Below are positions 1 to 7,844 of a DNA stretch of 64,000 nucleotides, piece after piece. Both the position numbers and the translations under genes were made by a program. How positions within the stretch are numbered: position 1 is the stretch's first letter; each line of letters begins with the position of its first letter. Origin of the DNA: DATGKG01 sp963851325. GTDB taxonomy: Bacteria > Desulfobacterota > Binatia > Binatales > Binataceae. Below the pieces are notes generated by a model. That model saw only the letters and a program-made list of their open reading frames with translations, did not search any database and had not been told where the DNA came from. The DNA is taken from the NCBI GenBank assembly GCA_963851325.1, contig CAWKOR010000002.1, positions 434,001 through 498,000 of the forward strand, given 5' to 3'.

Positions 1-130
1 CACCAGCGGCCAGATGGGCTTCGGCGGCTTCACGGCGTACATCGTAGACCGTGAGAGTGTGGCCGGCCTTGATCATGTTGAGCGCCATCGGGCCGCCCAT
101 ATTGCCAAGACCAATGAAGCCGACTTTCAC
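1..130 (-). CDS. NAD-binding 3-hydroxyisobutyrate dehydrogenase-like protein, N-terminal fragment
   Basis: Only the first 43 codons are in the window; the gene runs off the left edge. The translation begins VKVGFIGLGNMGGPMALNMI, the Rossmann motif GxGxMGxxMAxN typical of the beta-hydroxyacid dehydrogenase family (3-hydroxyisobutyrate, tartronate semialdehyde and related dehydrogenases). The start is a GTG at 128-130, one base after the stop of the upstream amidohydrolase, so the two are probably co-transcribed and translationally coupled. The substrate cannot be told from this fragment. By context it may oxidise a hydroxy-acid intermediate made by the neighbouring catabolic enzymes; that is inference. 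Confidence 0.85.
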   Translation of the reverse strand, partial: MKVGFIGLGNMGGPMALNMIKAGHTLTVYDVRREAAEAHLAAG

Positions 131-131
131 G

Positions 132-1424
132 CTAGGCGCCTACCTTCTGCACCAGCTTGATGCCGAGTTGCTCGGAAGCATTGCTACCCAGCATGCGAGC
201 CATAGTCGACTCGGCTACATTCGCATCGCCCATCTTTTCGATGGCGTCCCATGCGCTGGTAGTATCGTGATGCGGATAGCGCGAGCCCCACACTACCTTC
301 TCCGCGAAATCCTCGGGGAGCTTAAGGATGAGACGTTCCTCGGCATCGCAGCCGAGCATGACCTTGCCTTCCTTCCACATTTCCTCGGTATCGGTACGGA
401 CAGGATAATAGTGAAGCAAGGGTATGGTGCGGGTCGAGGCCTCCATCTTCTCAAGGACTTCTTCCATCCATGAAGCTTTGCCGTGCGCGACCACCACCTT
501 CATGTTCGGATAGCGCTGCATAACGGTGAAGCCAATCAGCGTTGCCGCGACGAACATATGGTTATCGAGCCAATAAGAAAGAACCTGCGAGATAGGATGA
601 CCTAATGGTGGCGACGCGGAAAAAAAGGTGAAGGTCGAGCTGGCGCCCCCTCCCGCGAAAGGACCACCACCAGCGTTCATGATGCCGGAATGCTGATTGA
701 CCCGGCCTTTGACCTTTTCGATAAAGGGTCCATGCGAAGTCCATTCCGGATTCCATAAGCCCGCGGTAGGATGCACCGCCAGCGTGGTACCCAGACTCTC
801 TAGCTCGGCCCACAGCGGATCATAGTAAGGATGAGTGAAGTAGTGACCCTCAAGAAACATGGGCCGAATGAATGCGCCGCGGAAGCAGGGCATTTTCGCG
901 GTTCGCCGCAGCTCTTCGATGGCATAGTCCATGTTCTGAATCGGAACCATCGATGCCGCGAAGAGTCGGTCGGGAGCGGCCTTGCAGAAATCCGCGACCC
1001 AGTTGTTGTAGGCGCGCGCTAAGGCATAAGCAACGTCGGGATCTTCTACGAGGTGGAATCCTTCGGCGAACCAGGTCGGGTACATGAAGGCCTGGTCGAC
1101 TCCCATCGCGTCCATGTCCTTCAAACGCGCCTGCGGATTCGATGCTCCGAGCGTCATTGGATGACGAGTGTCAGGGTCCAGCTCGCCGACGCTGTCCCAG
1201 GTCATGCCCGGCTTCCAGATGGCATGGCGCGGAATGTTCGAGTTCATCGTATCGCGGAAGACCTTGCCGTTTACCTTCAGATAGGTGCCGAACTTTCCTT
1301 CCTCGCGCCATAGGGCATGCTTGCCGAGAGTCCTATACTCAGGCTCAAGGTATTTCTCCCATAGCTCGGGAGTCTCGACTATGTGGGTGTCGCTGTCGAG
1401 GACGGCAAATTGCTTCTTGTTCAT
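132..1424 (-). CDS. Amidohydrolase-2 family metal-dependent hydrolase/decarboxylase
   Basis: A 430-residue protein of the amidohydrolase-2 TIM-barrel family, which includes aminocarboxymuconate-semialdehyde decarboxylase and other hydrolases or decarboxylases of ring-cleavage products. The N-terminal metal motif is D10-S-D12-T-H14. Further histidine motifs occur in AVHPTAG and VVAHGKASW, and the late aspartate of the barrel is likely in SRYPHHDTT. A GGGAG Shine-Dalgarno lies just before ATG 1424. It stands 25 bp after a second, divergent amidohydrolase, so the pair probably handles related substrates in one minus-strand operon. The exact substrate is not readable from sequence. Confidence 0.88.
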   Translation of the reverse strand: MNKKQFAVLDSDTHIVETPELWEKYLEPEYRTLGKHALWREEGKFGTYLKVNGKVFRDTMNSNIPRHAIWKPGMTWDSVGELDPDTRHPMTLGASNPQARLKDMDAMGVDQAFMYPTWFAEGFHLVEDPDVAYALARAYNNWVADFCKAAPDRLFAASMVPIQNMDYAIEELRRTAKMPCFRGAFIRPMFLEGHYFTHPYYDPLWAELESLGTTLAVHPTAGLWNPEWTSHGPFIEKVKGRVNQHSGIMNAGGGPFAGGGASSTFTFFSASPPLGHPISQVLSYWLDNHMFVAATLIGFTVMQRYPNMKVVVAHGKASWMEEVLEKMEASTRTIPLLHYYPVRTDTEEMWKEGKVMLGCDAEERLILKLPEDFAEKVVWGSRYPHHDTTSAWDAIEKMGDANVAESTMARMLGSNASEQLGIKLVQKVGA

Positions 1425-1449
1425 GGTAGCTATCTCCCGAACGCGAGCT

Positions 1450-2838
1450 CTAACGACGCAACACTGCCGCCTCAGGCCGCAGCGATGCCTTCACTTCCTC
1501 TTCAGTCGGCCACCAGTCCGGTCGCTCGATTTCGGTGACACGCTCACGAATGTATGTGGCCGGGCGCTTGATGTTGTACATCTTGCGCGCGTTCTCGCCG
1601 AGGAACTTGGTCTGATAGTTCTCAGGCAGCTCGCACTTGCGCATCGTTTCGATTGCGCGCCAGGCGTCGTCGCCATCGTGATGGTAGACGTCCGAAGACC
1701 ACGCCAGAATGTTTTCGTAGAATTCCGGGAAGCGCGACGGTGGAGCTTCGTCACCTTCGAAGCCGGTAACGCAATGCTCGAAGAACATCTCGCTCGGCAG
1801 TTTACTCAGCTTGGGCATCTTGCGATCGTTGCGATAGAGCCGATAGGTCTTGTCGCATTCATCAAGGATGAAACTCAGCCAGGTCGATGAAGCCTCGAAC
1901 ACCGCGGCTTTCAGCTTCGGATACCGATCAAAGAATCCCGATAGCAAAACCATCGTTACCCACAGCGAGGCTTCAGCCTGAAAGTCTTGCACATTGATAA
2001 GGAACGAATGAGGCAAGCCGGCAGAACTGCCGCTAAGTCCGATTAACTCCGCACCGGAATATTGTTCGCTATAGCCTGGAGGTTTCAGCAGACCCAGCGC
2101 CGGAAACGGATGCATGCCGTAAACCACGCCGGTCTCTTCCATCGCATGCCACAGGCGCGAGTACTTGGGCTGGATCGGATAGTTACCCATCGCGTCGATC
2201 GGGCGGACGAGTCCCACCCGGCAGCCCTTCCCCGCAACGCGATAAAGCTCATCCGTCGCGAAGACCGGATCCTGCATCGGAAGCAATGCCGCAAAGTACA
2301 GGCGCTCGGGATTCTCCGAGCAGTATTCGAAGGCCCAATCGTTGTAGGCCTTGCACATCGCGCGCGCCCCCATCGCGTTGGTTATCCATGGATAGGTATC
2401 GATGTCAGTGGGAATGATCATCACCTGGTCGATGCCCTGTACGTCCATGTCGGCCAGCCGCGGCTTGGGCTGATAGGAGCCCGGATGATCGATGTAGGCA
2501 GCCTGCTCCTTGGTAAGCGCGGTCTTGGGATCGAGGTTGCGCACATTCAGCGCGCGCTGAATGTTGTGTTTTAGACCTGGCCCGGCCAGTGAGAGAACAT
2601 TTACCATGCCGGCGGTGCCGCCGATCTTCTGCGAGCCGAGCCCGGTGTTGGCAAAGCCATTGACCACGAGCTGTTTGCTCTCCTCGTCAAACCAGATGCT
2701 GTTTCTAAGCGCTTCGAACTCATCCTTGGTGAGATAGTCCTTTGCTCGCTCCCACAGCCAGGGTGGTTCGGTGACGTGAGCGTCGCAATCGAAGGTCGGG
2801 AAATCTTTGCTCATCGGTGCAAATTTTTGAGTGGGCAT
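1450..2838 (-). CDS. Amidohydrolase-2 family protein, second copy
   Basis: A 462-residue amidohydrolase-2 family protein with D17-C-D19-A-H21 near the N terminus and the histidines and aspartates expected around the barrel, for example GMHPFPALG and WSSDVYHHDGD. It is a clear paralogue of the gene that follows it but is diverged and about 30 residues longer, so it is not a recent duplicate. A strong AGGAGG ribosome-binding site precedes the ATG at 2838. Members of this family hydrolyse or decarboxylate cyclic and aromatic intermediates in the cytoplasm using zinc or another divalent metal. It is probably first of the downstream amidohydrolase pair in the operon. Confidence 0.88.
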   Translation of the reverse strand: MPTQKFAPMSKDFPTFDCDAHVTEPPWLWERAKDYLTKDEFEALRNSIWFDEESKQLVVNGFANTGLGSQKIGGTAGMVNVLSLAGPGLKHNIQRALNVRNLDPKTALTKEQAAYIDHPGSYQPKPRLADMDVQGIDQVMIIPTDIDTYPWITNAMGARAMCKAYNDWAFEYCSENPERLYFAALLPMQDPVFATDELYRVAGKGCRVGLVRPIDAMGNYPIQPKYSRLWHAMEETGVVYGMHPFPALGLLKPPGYSEQYSGAELIGLSGSSAGLPHSFLINVQDFQAEASLWVTMVLLSGFFDRYPKLKAAVFEASSTWLSFILDECDKTYRLYRNDRKMPKLSKLPSEMFFEHCVTGFEGDEAPPSRFPEFYENILAWSSDVYHHDGDDAWRAIETMRKCELPENYQTKFLGENARKMYNIKRPATYIRERVTEIERPDWWPTEEEVKASLRPEAAVLRR

Positions 2839-2884
2839 CGCAGCACCTCCTGAATCCTTAGCTATGGTCTTTTTGGGAAAACAG

Positions 2885-3886
2885 TCAGCTCTCCAACCAG
2901 GTCTCGGGCATAGTTACCGCGCCGTTGCGTGCGAAGATGGCGTCGATCTCTTTCATATCGGCGTCCGATATCGACCAGCCGAGCGCGCCGAGGTTGTCAT
3001 CTACCTCGCCGGGATTACGGCATCCTACCAGCGCCGTGCTGATGACAGGATTAGATAGCGTCCAGCGCAAAGCCAACTGAGGCAAGCTCTTGTTGTAGCG
3101 CTTCGCGACTCCTTTGAGCTCTTCGACCGAGCGCAGGTTTTTGAGAAAATGCTCCGGTCCGAACAGATGCTGGAAGAGGTTGATGTTCCCCAGTTGTCCG
3201 CGCCGCGAGCGCCAGTCGCCCTTGTCGAAGGCTTTCTCTTCGCTGAGAGTCCCGGTCAGCATCCCGTAAGCTAGTGAGCCATACGCCATGACACCGATGC
3301 TGTGTTCGCGGCAGTAGGGAAAGATCTCTTTCTGCATCCGTCGGTCAAACATGTTCCAGCAGTACTGCACCACGTCGACGCGGCGCGTCTTCATGCACGT
3401 CTCGATCTCGTCCAGCTTAAAGTTGGAGAGTCCTACGGCCTTGACCTTGCCTTGTTTGACGAGGTCGTCTAGCGCGCGCATCGGCTCCTCAAATGGCACA
3501 TTACGATCCGGCCAGTGGATGAGGTAGACATCGACATAATCGGTGTTGAGGCACTTGAGGCTTTTCTCGATCGACTCCATTACGCGTTTGCGAGTGCTGT
3601 CGCGATAGTTAGGCGTGTCGGGATAGCCGACTCCGAACTTGGTCGTTATGACGGCTTCCTTGCGGCGCTTACCCAGCGCTTTCGCGAGCGAAGTCTCAGA
3701 GGCGCCGAAGCCGTAAGCCTCGGCGGTATCGAAACTGTTGATGCCCGAGTCCAGCGCGCGATTGATCGCCTTGATGAACTCGGTCTCCTCGATGCTGCCG
3801 TAGCCGCCGCCGATCTCCCAGCAACCGAAACCGATCGCCGAAATGTCGATGCCGGTTTTCCCAAATTTTCGGTACTCCATGTTCAA
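2885..3886 (-). CDS. Aldo/keto reductase
   Basis: A 333-residue NADPH-dependent aldo/keto reductase of normal length. The catalytic tetrad is visible as D and Y in FDTAEAYGFGASE, K in TTKFGVGYP and H in VYLIHWPDRN. The C-terminal cofactor segment ALVGCRNPGEVDDNL fits the family. These soluble enzymes reduce or oxidise small carbonyl and hydroxyl compounds. It lies between an alcohol dehydrogenase and the amidohydrolase pair on the same strand, with short gaps, so it probably takes part in the same catabolic route. The substrate is unknown. Confidence 0.92.
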   Translation of the reverse strand: MNMEYRKFGKTGIDISAIGFGCWEIGGGYGSIEETEFIKAINRALDSGINSFDTAEAYGFGASETSLAKALGKRRKEAVITTKFGVGYPDTPNYRDSTRKRVMESIEKSLKCLNTDYVDVYLIHWPDRNVPFEEPMRALDDLVKQGKVKAVGLSNFKLDEIETCMKTRRVDVVQYCWNMFDRRMQKEIFPYCREHSIGVMAYGSLAYGMLTGTLSEEKAFDKGDWRSRRGQLGNINLFQHLFGPEHFLKNLRSVEELKGVAKRYNKSLPQLALRWTLSNPVISTALVGCRNPGEVDDNLGALGWSISDADMKEIDAIFARNGAVTMPETWLES

Positions 3887-3908
3887 GCCTCCGATCGCTT
3901 TGCAGCGC

Positions 3909-4994
3909 TCAGTCGAACATCAAAACGGTGCGCGCAACTTCGCCGCGCTTCATCGACGCGAAAGCCTCGTTGATGTTTTCGAGTTTCGCGCGCTTGCTTA
4001 CCATCTCGTCGAGGTTGAGCCGACCCTGTAAGTAGAAATCGATGTATCGAGGCATATCGATCCGGAACCGATTGCTCCCCATCATCGAGCCTTTGAGGGT
4101 GCGCTCGGTGAGCAGCCGCGGTCCATCGATTTCCACTTTTTGACCGACGGGGATCATTCCAATGATGACAGCGGTGCCGCCGGTCTTGGTCGCATCGAAG
4201 CACTGCTCGGCGAGCTTCTTCAGTCCGACCGCCTCGAATGCGTAGTCGACGCCGCCACCGGTCATAGTGCGGATTTCCTTGAGCGCGTCGCTGTGCGAGG
4301 CGTCGATGGTGTCGGTGGCACCGAAGCGCTTCGCCATTGCGAGTTTGTTCTCGAACTGATCGACCGCGATGATTCTGCGTGCGCCTCCGATCTTCGCGCC
4401 CTGGATCGCCGAGATGCCGACGCCGCCGCATCCGAACACCGCAACGGTGCAACCCGGCTCGATCTTAGCAGTGTTTAGAACCGCGCCGACGCCGGTGGTG
4501 ACGCCACATCCGATCAGCGCCGCCCGGTCGAGCGGCATCTCGTCGATGATTTTGCACAACGCGTTTTCGTGCACCAGCATTTTTTCGGCATAAGTCGAAA
4601 GATCGCTGAACTGGCGCACCGGCTGGCCCTTCTGCGAGAGACGGGGCTTGCCGTCCTTGGGCCGCTGGGTTGCCTGCCGATTGTTGCATCGATTCGGATG
4701 TCCCGACATGCACTCTTCACAGTAGCCGCAAAAAACCGACGGGCACGAGATGACATGGTCGCCCGCTTTCAGGTAGGTGACGGACTTGCCAACCTTCTCG
4801 ACGACGCCGGCCGCTTCGTGCCCGAGAATCGCGGGCGCCGGATGCGGATAGAGGCCCTCGACGAAATGCAAATCGCTGTGGCATACCCCGGTCGCGGCGG
4901 TGCGCAGAAGAACTTCGTGATCCTGGGGATCATCGATATCAACCTGCTCAATTGTCAGTGGCTGATTGGGTCCATGGAATACGGCAGCCTTCAT
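3909..4994 (-). CDS. Zinc-dependent alcohol dehydrogenase (class III-like MDR)
   Basis: A 361-residue medium-chain dehydrogenase/reductase. The catalytic zinc ligands are in GVCHSDLHFVEG and LGHEAAGVVEKVG. The structural zinc lobe is C-GY-CEEC with a later cysteine after GHPNR. The nucleotide fold has FGCGGVGISAIQGAK. The arrangement resembles the class III and NAD-linked long-chain alcohol dehydrogenases. The start ATG at 4994 is preceded by AGGGAGC. It sits 22 bp upstream of the aldo/keto reductase, suggesting co-expression. It probably interconverts an alcohol and aldehyde formed during breakdown of the cluster's substrate. Confidence 0.92.
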   Translation of the reverse strand: MKAAVFHGPNQPLTIEQVDIDDPQDHEVLLRTAATGVCHSDLHFVEGLYPHPAPAILGHEAAGVVEKVGKSVTYLKAGDHVISCPSVFCGYCEECMSGHPNRCNNRQATQRPKDGKPRLSQKGQPVRQFSDLSTYAEKMLVHENALCKIIDEMPLDRAALIGCGVTTGVGAVLNTAKIEPGCTVAVFGCGGVGISAIQGAKIGGARRIIAVDQFENKLAMAKRFGATDTIDASHSDALKEIRTMTGGGVDYAFEAVGLKKLAEQCFDATKTGGTAVIIGMIPVGQKVEIDGPRLLTERTLKGSMMGSNRFRIDMPRYIDFYLQGRLNLDEMVSKRAKLENINEAFASMKRGEVARTVLMFD

Positions 4995-5054
4995 TGTGAT
5001 GTCGCTCCCTTTCGCAAACGCTCGAGAACTACCAACGTTGCACCCTCACCAATG

Positions 5055-6197
5055 CTACTTTTTGGCGCGAGTTGGCAAACGAATGATACCGGTTGCAAGG
5101 ACGGAAAGTTCACCGTCCTGATTTATCGCGCGCTGCGCGATTTCTGCGTAGTGCGCACCCGCCTCGGTAAAGGTGCGCTTCACCTCGCCGTTGATATAAA
5201 GAGTATCGCCGACCGGGTTGTGACGGCGAATCTTGACTTCGAGCCTTTTCAGGAAGCCGGTGTCGCCCATCCAATTTGTAAGATGATGCGACATCCAGGA
5301 GCATCGCTCCGGACCGTAGTCGTAGGCCGCGGGAGTGCCTACCAGCGTCGCGAGATCATCCTCCCAATGCACGCGCTCCGGAACGTCGGGGATGCCGAAC
5401 TTGTTGGGAATCCCCAAGCCCGGATGCTTCTGCAACTGCTTCCACGCGAGCTTGTTGGCGCGGATGTATAGCCCGCCCCATCCCTGCGCGAACGCGATGA
5501 ATCCGGTTACCGTCATCGGACCCTTCACGATAGTCTGTAGTTCGTCGCCGGCGTGAACATCCTCTATATAGCGCGGTGTCGCGCCGCGGACTTCCTCGGC
5601 CTCGTAGAGCGCGAAAATCTTGGCGAGGTCCTCGCGCGAGTAGCGGACCGGCGCCCGCTTCTTTTCCGCATCGTACTTGGTGCCGCGTTCGCGCGCAGTG
5701 TCGCGTTCGGTGCGAAAGCACCAGCTATCGCCTTCGGCCACCAGTTCGGAATTTTGATTGAAAAATTCGCATCGATAGATCTGCTGGATCGAGCGCCCGG
5801 CGAAGCGCGTATCGTGTGCGACAAGATCCTTAAGCCAGACTTTGGTGGTGAACGAATCGCCCAACATCATCGGGTGATGCCAGGTGACGTCGATGCCGGC
5901 AAACATCGCATGCACGCCTGCGAGTCCGCCCACGTATCCGCTGAATGATCGATTGAGCGGGAAGATGAACGATGGCGGTGCCTGCACGCGCCCGAACCCG
6001 GTCGTGGCCGCATACTTCGGATCGCACCAGAGCGGATTGTCGTCGCCGATGCCGTGCGCCCAATGCCGGATGTTGTCGCGCGAGGCCTCGTGGCACCACG
6101 GCTCCAGCGAATCCTCGATCGGCACGCCGATGAGCTTGCGCAAATCGGACATGCTCTTGTCGCTGATAACAGAAAATCGCTGCTGCGGCTCCGGCAT
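5055..6197 (-). CDS. FAS1-like dehydratase/MaoC hot-dog domain protein
   Basis: A 380-residue double hot-dog protein. Residues about 20-170 match the N-terminal FAS1-like dehydratase domain (HEASRDNIRHWAHGIGDDNP and the later APPSFIFP). Residues about 210-375 match a MaoC-like half. Such proteins hydrate or dehydrate enoyl-CoA thioesters in fatty acid, terpenoid or aromatic acid breakdown. The start is uncertain: the ATG at 6197 has no obvious ribosome-binding site, and Met16 (6152) is a reasonable alternative. It heads the minus-strand catabolic cluster and is divergent from the DUF1329 gene. Confidence 0.85.
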   Translation of the reverse strand: MPEPQQRFSVISDKSMSDLRKLIGVPIEDSLEPWCHEASRDNIRHWAHGIGDDNPLWCDPKYAATTGFGRVQAPPSFIFPLNRSFSGYVGGLAGVHAMFAGIDVTWHHPMMLGDSFTTKVWLKDLVAHDTRFAGRSIQQIYRCEFFNQNSELVAEGDSWCFRTERDTARERGTKYDAEKKRAPVRYSREDLAKIFALYEAEEVRGATPRYIEDVHAGDELQTIVKGPMTVTGFIAFAQGWGGLYIRANKLAWKQLQKHPGLGIPNKFGIPDVPERVHWEDDLATLVGTPAAYDYGPERCSWMSHHLTNWMGDTGFLKRLEVKIRRHNPVGDTLYINGEVKRTFTEAGAHYAEIAQRAINQDGELSVLATGIIRLPTRAKK

Positions 6198-6241
6198 TCA
6201 ATCCATATAGAACATCTGGCGGAAATGGGAAACCGTAATCG

Positions 6242-6257
6242 CATACCGATCGTTTAA
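6242..6257. promoter_or_regulatory. Partial palindrome CATACCGATCGTTTAA, possible TetR-type operator
   Basis: This lies in the 281-bp divergent gap between the MaoC-like gene and the DUF1329 gene. Its reverse complement, TTAAACGATCGGTATG, differs by one missing C from the near-perfect palindrome at 44315-44332 (AAACCGATCGGTATG), which precedes the hydrolase/LLM genes. Palindromes of this ACCGATCGGT type are common TetR-family targets. No TetR gene is in the window, so the assignment rests only on similarity between the two sites. I see no gene in the rest of this gap. Confidence 0.3.
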
Positions 6258-6478
6258 TTGTTCACGACGCGATCGGCGACCCGCACGCTGGCGGATTACG
6301 CGAATCGTTTCATCGACGAAAAGTTCGGCGCAAGACTCGCTGACAAACTCAACAGCGAGTTGTACCGGCGAATTAGCGAATATTGACAAAAGAGGTCGTC
6401 GGTACTAATGACAAACCATTAGCTGACCTTATTTCAAAGGAGACGACTGCTTATCTAAATCCCACCAGGAGGTGTCGC

Positions 6479-7789
6479 ATGCACATTTTTCTGAGTTCGT
6501 GTGTTCGGAGGCCTCTCACCACCACCCTCGCAATTGCCGTGATGCTGCTGTGCTTCGGCAGCTATTCGGCAGCGGACGTCAAACCCGGCGATTTCATCAA
6601 CGCGCAGAACGCGGACAAGGTCAAAAACCTCGTCTCACCCGGCGTCTATTGGCGCGTGCAACGCGGCATGACCTTCAAGATCGTTCCGACCGAACGGATC
6701 GACTGGCCGCCACCGTACAAAGAGGCGACCGAAAAGTATTCCTCGCAGGTTCGGCTGTCCGATGATCGCCGATCGCTGGTCGGCTTCGTGGCCGGTCAGC
6801 CTTTTCCGTTGCTTGACACCAACGATCCCCACATCGCGCAGAAGATCATCTGGAACTATTACTTCCGCCCGATCTCGACCGATGACTACGATCTCCGCTT
6901 CTTCGATGCCGAGAGCGTGTATGCCGGCTTGAACAAACCGTATCGTTCACTGTGGTACTACCAGACCGGACACTATGCCGGATACAACGAAGTGGGCCGT
7001 ACCGAGGTCGAGCCGATGCCGGTCGATCCCGACTTTCTGGTTTCCGGGCGCTACTCGATGACGGGGTTGTATCCGCAGATTGCACCGCAGGATGGCGCGG
7101 GTGCGGGCTTCATTCGTTATCGCTACGCGAACCCGAGAAAGGCCGACGATGCGTGGACCTATTTGCCCGGTGCTCATCGCCTCCGCCGGCTCAACGAATC
7201 ATTGATGAGCACCGATCAGGACGCCGGCCCGGAGTCGTACAATCCTGACGACTTCGAATGCTTCGCCGGCAAGAACGAGAATTATGACTGGAAGTATCTC
7301 GGCGAGCGCCAGATGTTGGGCTGTATCGACGATCCGGAGGTCCCGCCGCCACGCTGTCCGACTGACGGCGGCGCCAGCATCTGTCCGACCCAATGGCAGA
7401 TGCGCCATCTCTACATTCTGGAAGGTGTTGCACGGCGCGATCGCTTGCCCGGCGATCTCTACTCGAAGCATGTCCTGTACATCGATTCGGAAGCCGACTT
7501 CGGCCTCTACCAGGATCAGTACGATCGCAAGGGTCAGCTCTTCATCAACTACACGTCGTATTTGAAGTATGCGGACCGCGTGACGCCCGCATCGCGAGTC
7601 GCAATTTACCCGTTCAAGCGATTGTTTCAGATCGGCTCATCTTCGGTCGACGTTCAGTCCGGCCTCGCCACCGTGGCGTATCATCCCGGATACGATGTGC
7701 CCGAGAAGGAGTGCTGGTACATCAATATGGGTGCGGTCGATCGCCCCTTCTTCGACCCCGATGCGCTCGTGAGAGCTTCGCATCGCTAG
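6479..7789 (+). CDS. DUF1329 family exported protein
   Basis: A 436-residue exported protein. The N terminus has a signal peptide: positive start, a hydrophobic stretch TTTLAIAVMLLCFGSYS, then cleavage before ADVKPGD. The segment with residues VSPGVYWRV, FKIVPTERIDWPPPYKEATE and FVAGQPFP is typical of DUF1329, a periplasmic or outer-membrane associated family often found with RND/MMPL transporters and lipid or steroid catabolism. The start was chosen at ATG 6479 because AGGAGG lies at 6467-6472 and the signal peptide begins there; the longer open frame to 6383 lacks these. The precise function is unknown. Confidence 0.9.
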   Translation: MHIFLSSCVRRPLTTTLAIAVMLLCFGSYSAADVKPGDFINAQNADKVKNLVSPGVYWRVQRGMTFKIVPTERIDWPPPYKEATEKYSSQVRLSDDRRSLVGFVAGQPFPLLDTNDPHIAQKIIWNYYFRPISTDDYDLRFFDAESVYAGLNKPYRSLWYYQTGHYAGYNEVGRTEVEPMPVDPDFLVSGRYSMTGLYPQIAPQDGAGAGFIRYRYANPRKADDAWTYLPGAHRLRRLNESLMSTDQDAGPESYNPDDFECFAGKNENYDWKYLGERQMLGCIDDPEVPPPRCPTDGGASICPTQWQMRHLYILEGVARRDRLPGDLYSKHVLYIDSEADFGLYQDQYDRKGQLFINYTSYLKYADRVTPASRVAIYPFKRLFQIGSSSVDVQSGLATVAYHPGYDVPEKECWYINMGAVDRPFFDPDALVRASHR

Positions 7790-7796
7790 CTTCTCC

Positions 7797-7830
7797 CATG
7801 CGGCGCAGACTGCGAAGCCTGCGCCGCATG
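7797..7830. terminator. Bidirectional hairpin terminator between convergent genes
   Basis: CATGCGGCGCAG at 7797-7808 pairs perfectly with CTGCGCCGCATG at 7819-7830, a 12-bp GC-rich stem with a 10-nt loop. It fills the 55-bp gap between the convergent DUF1329 and czcA-like genes. There is no strong T tract on either side, so it may work with Rho or as a bidirectional 3-prime end. Confidence 0.65.
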
Positions 7831-7844
7831 ACTGATGTCCAAGC

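Noticed and set aside
6198..6389. 63-codon minus-strand frame upstream of the MaoC-like gene
   Set aside because: No ribosome-binding site, no recognisable motif, and it lies in the likely promoter region between divergent genes.
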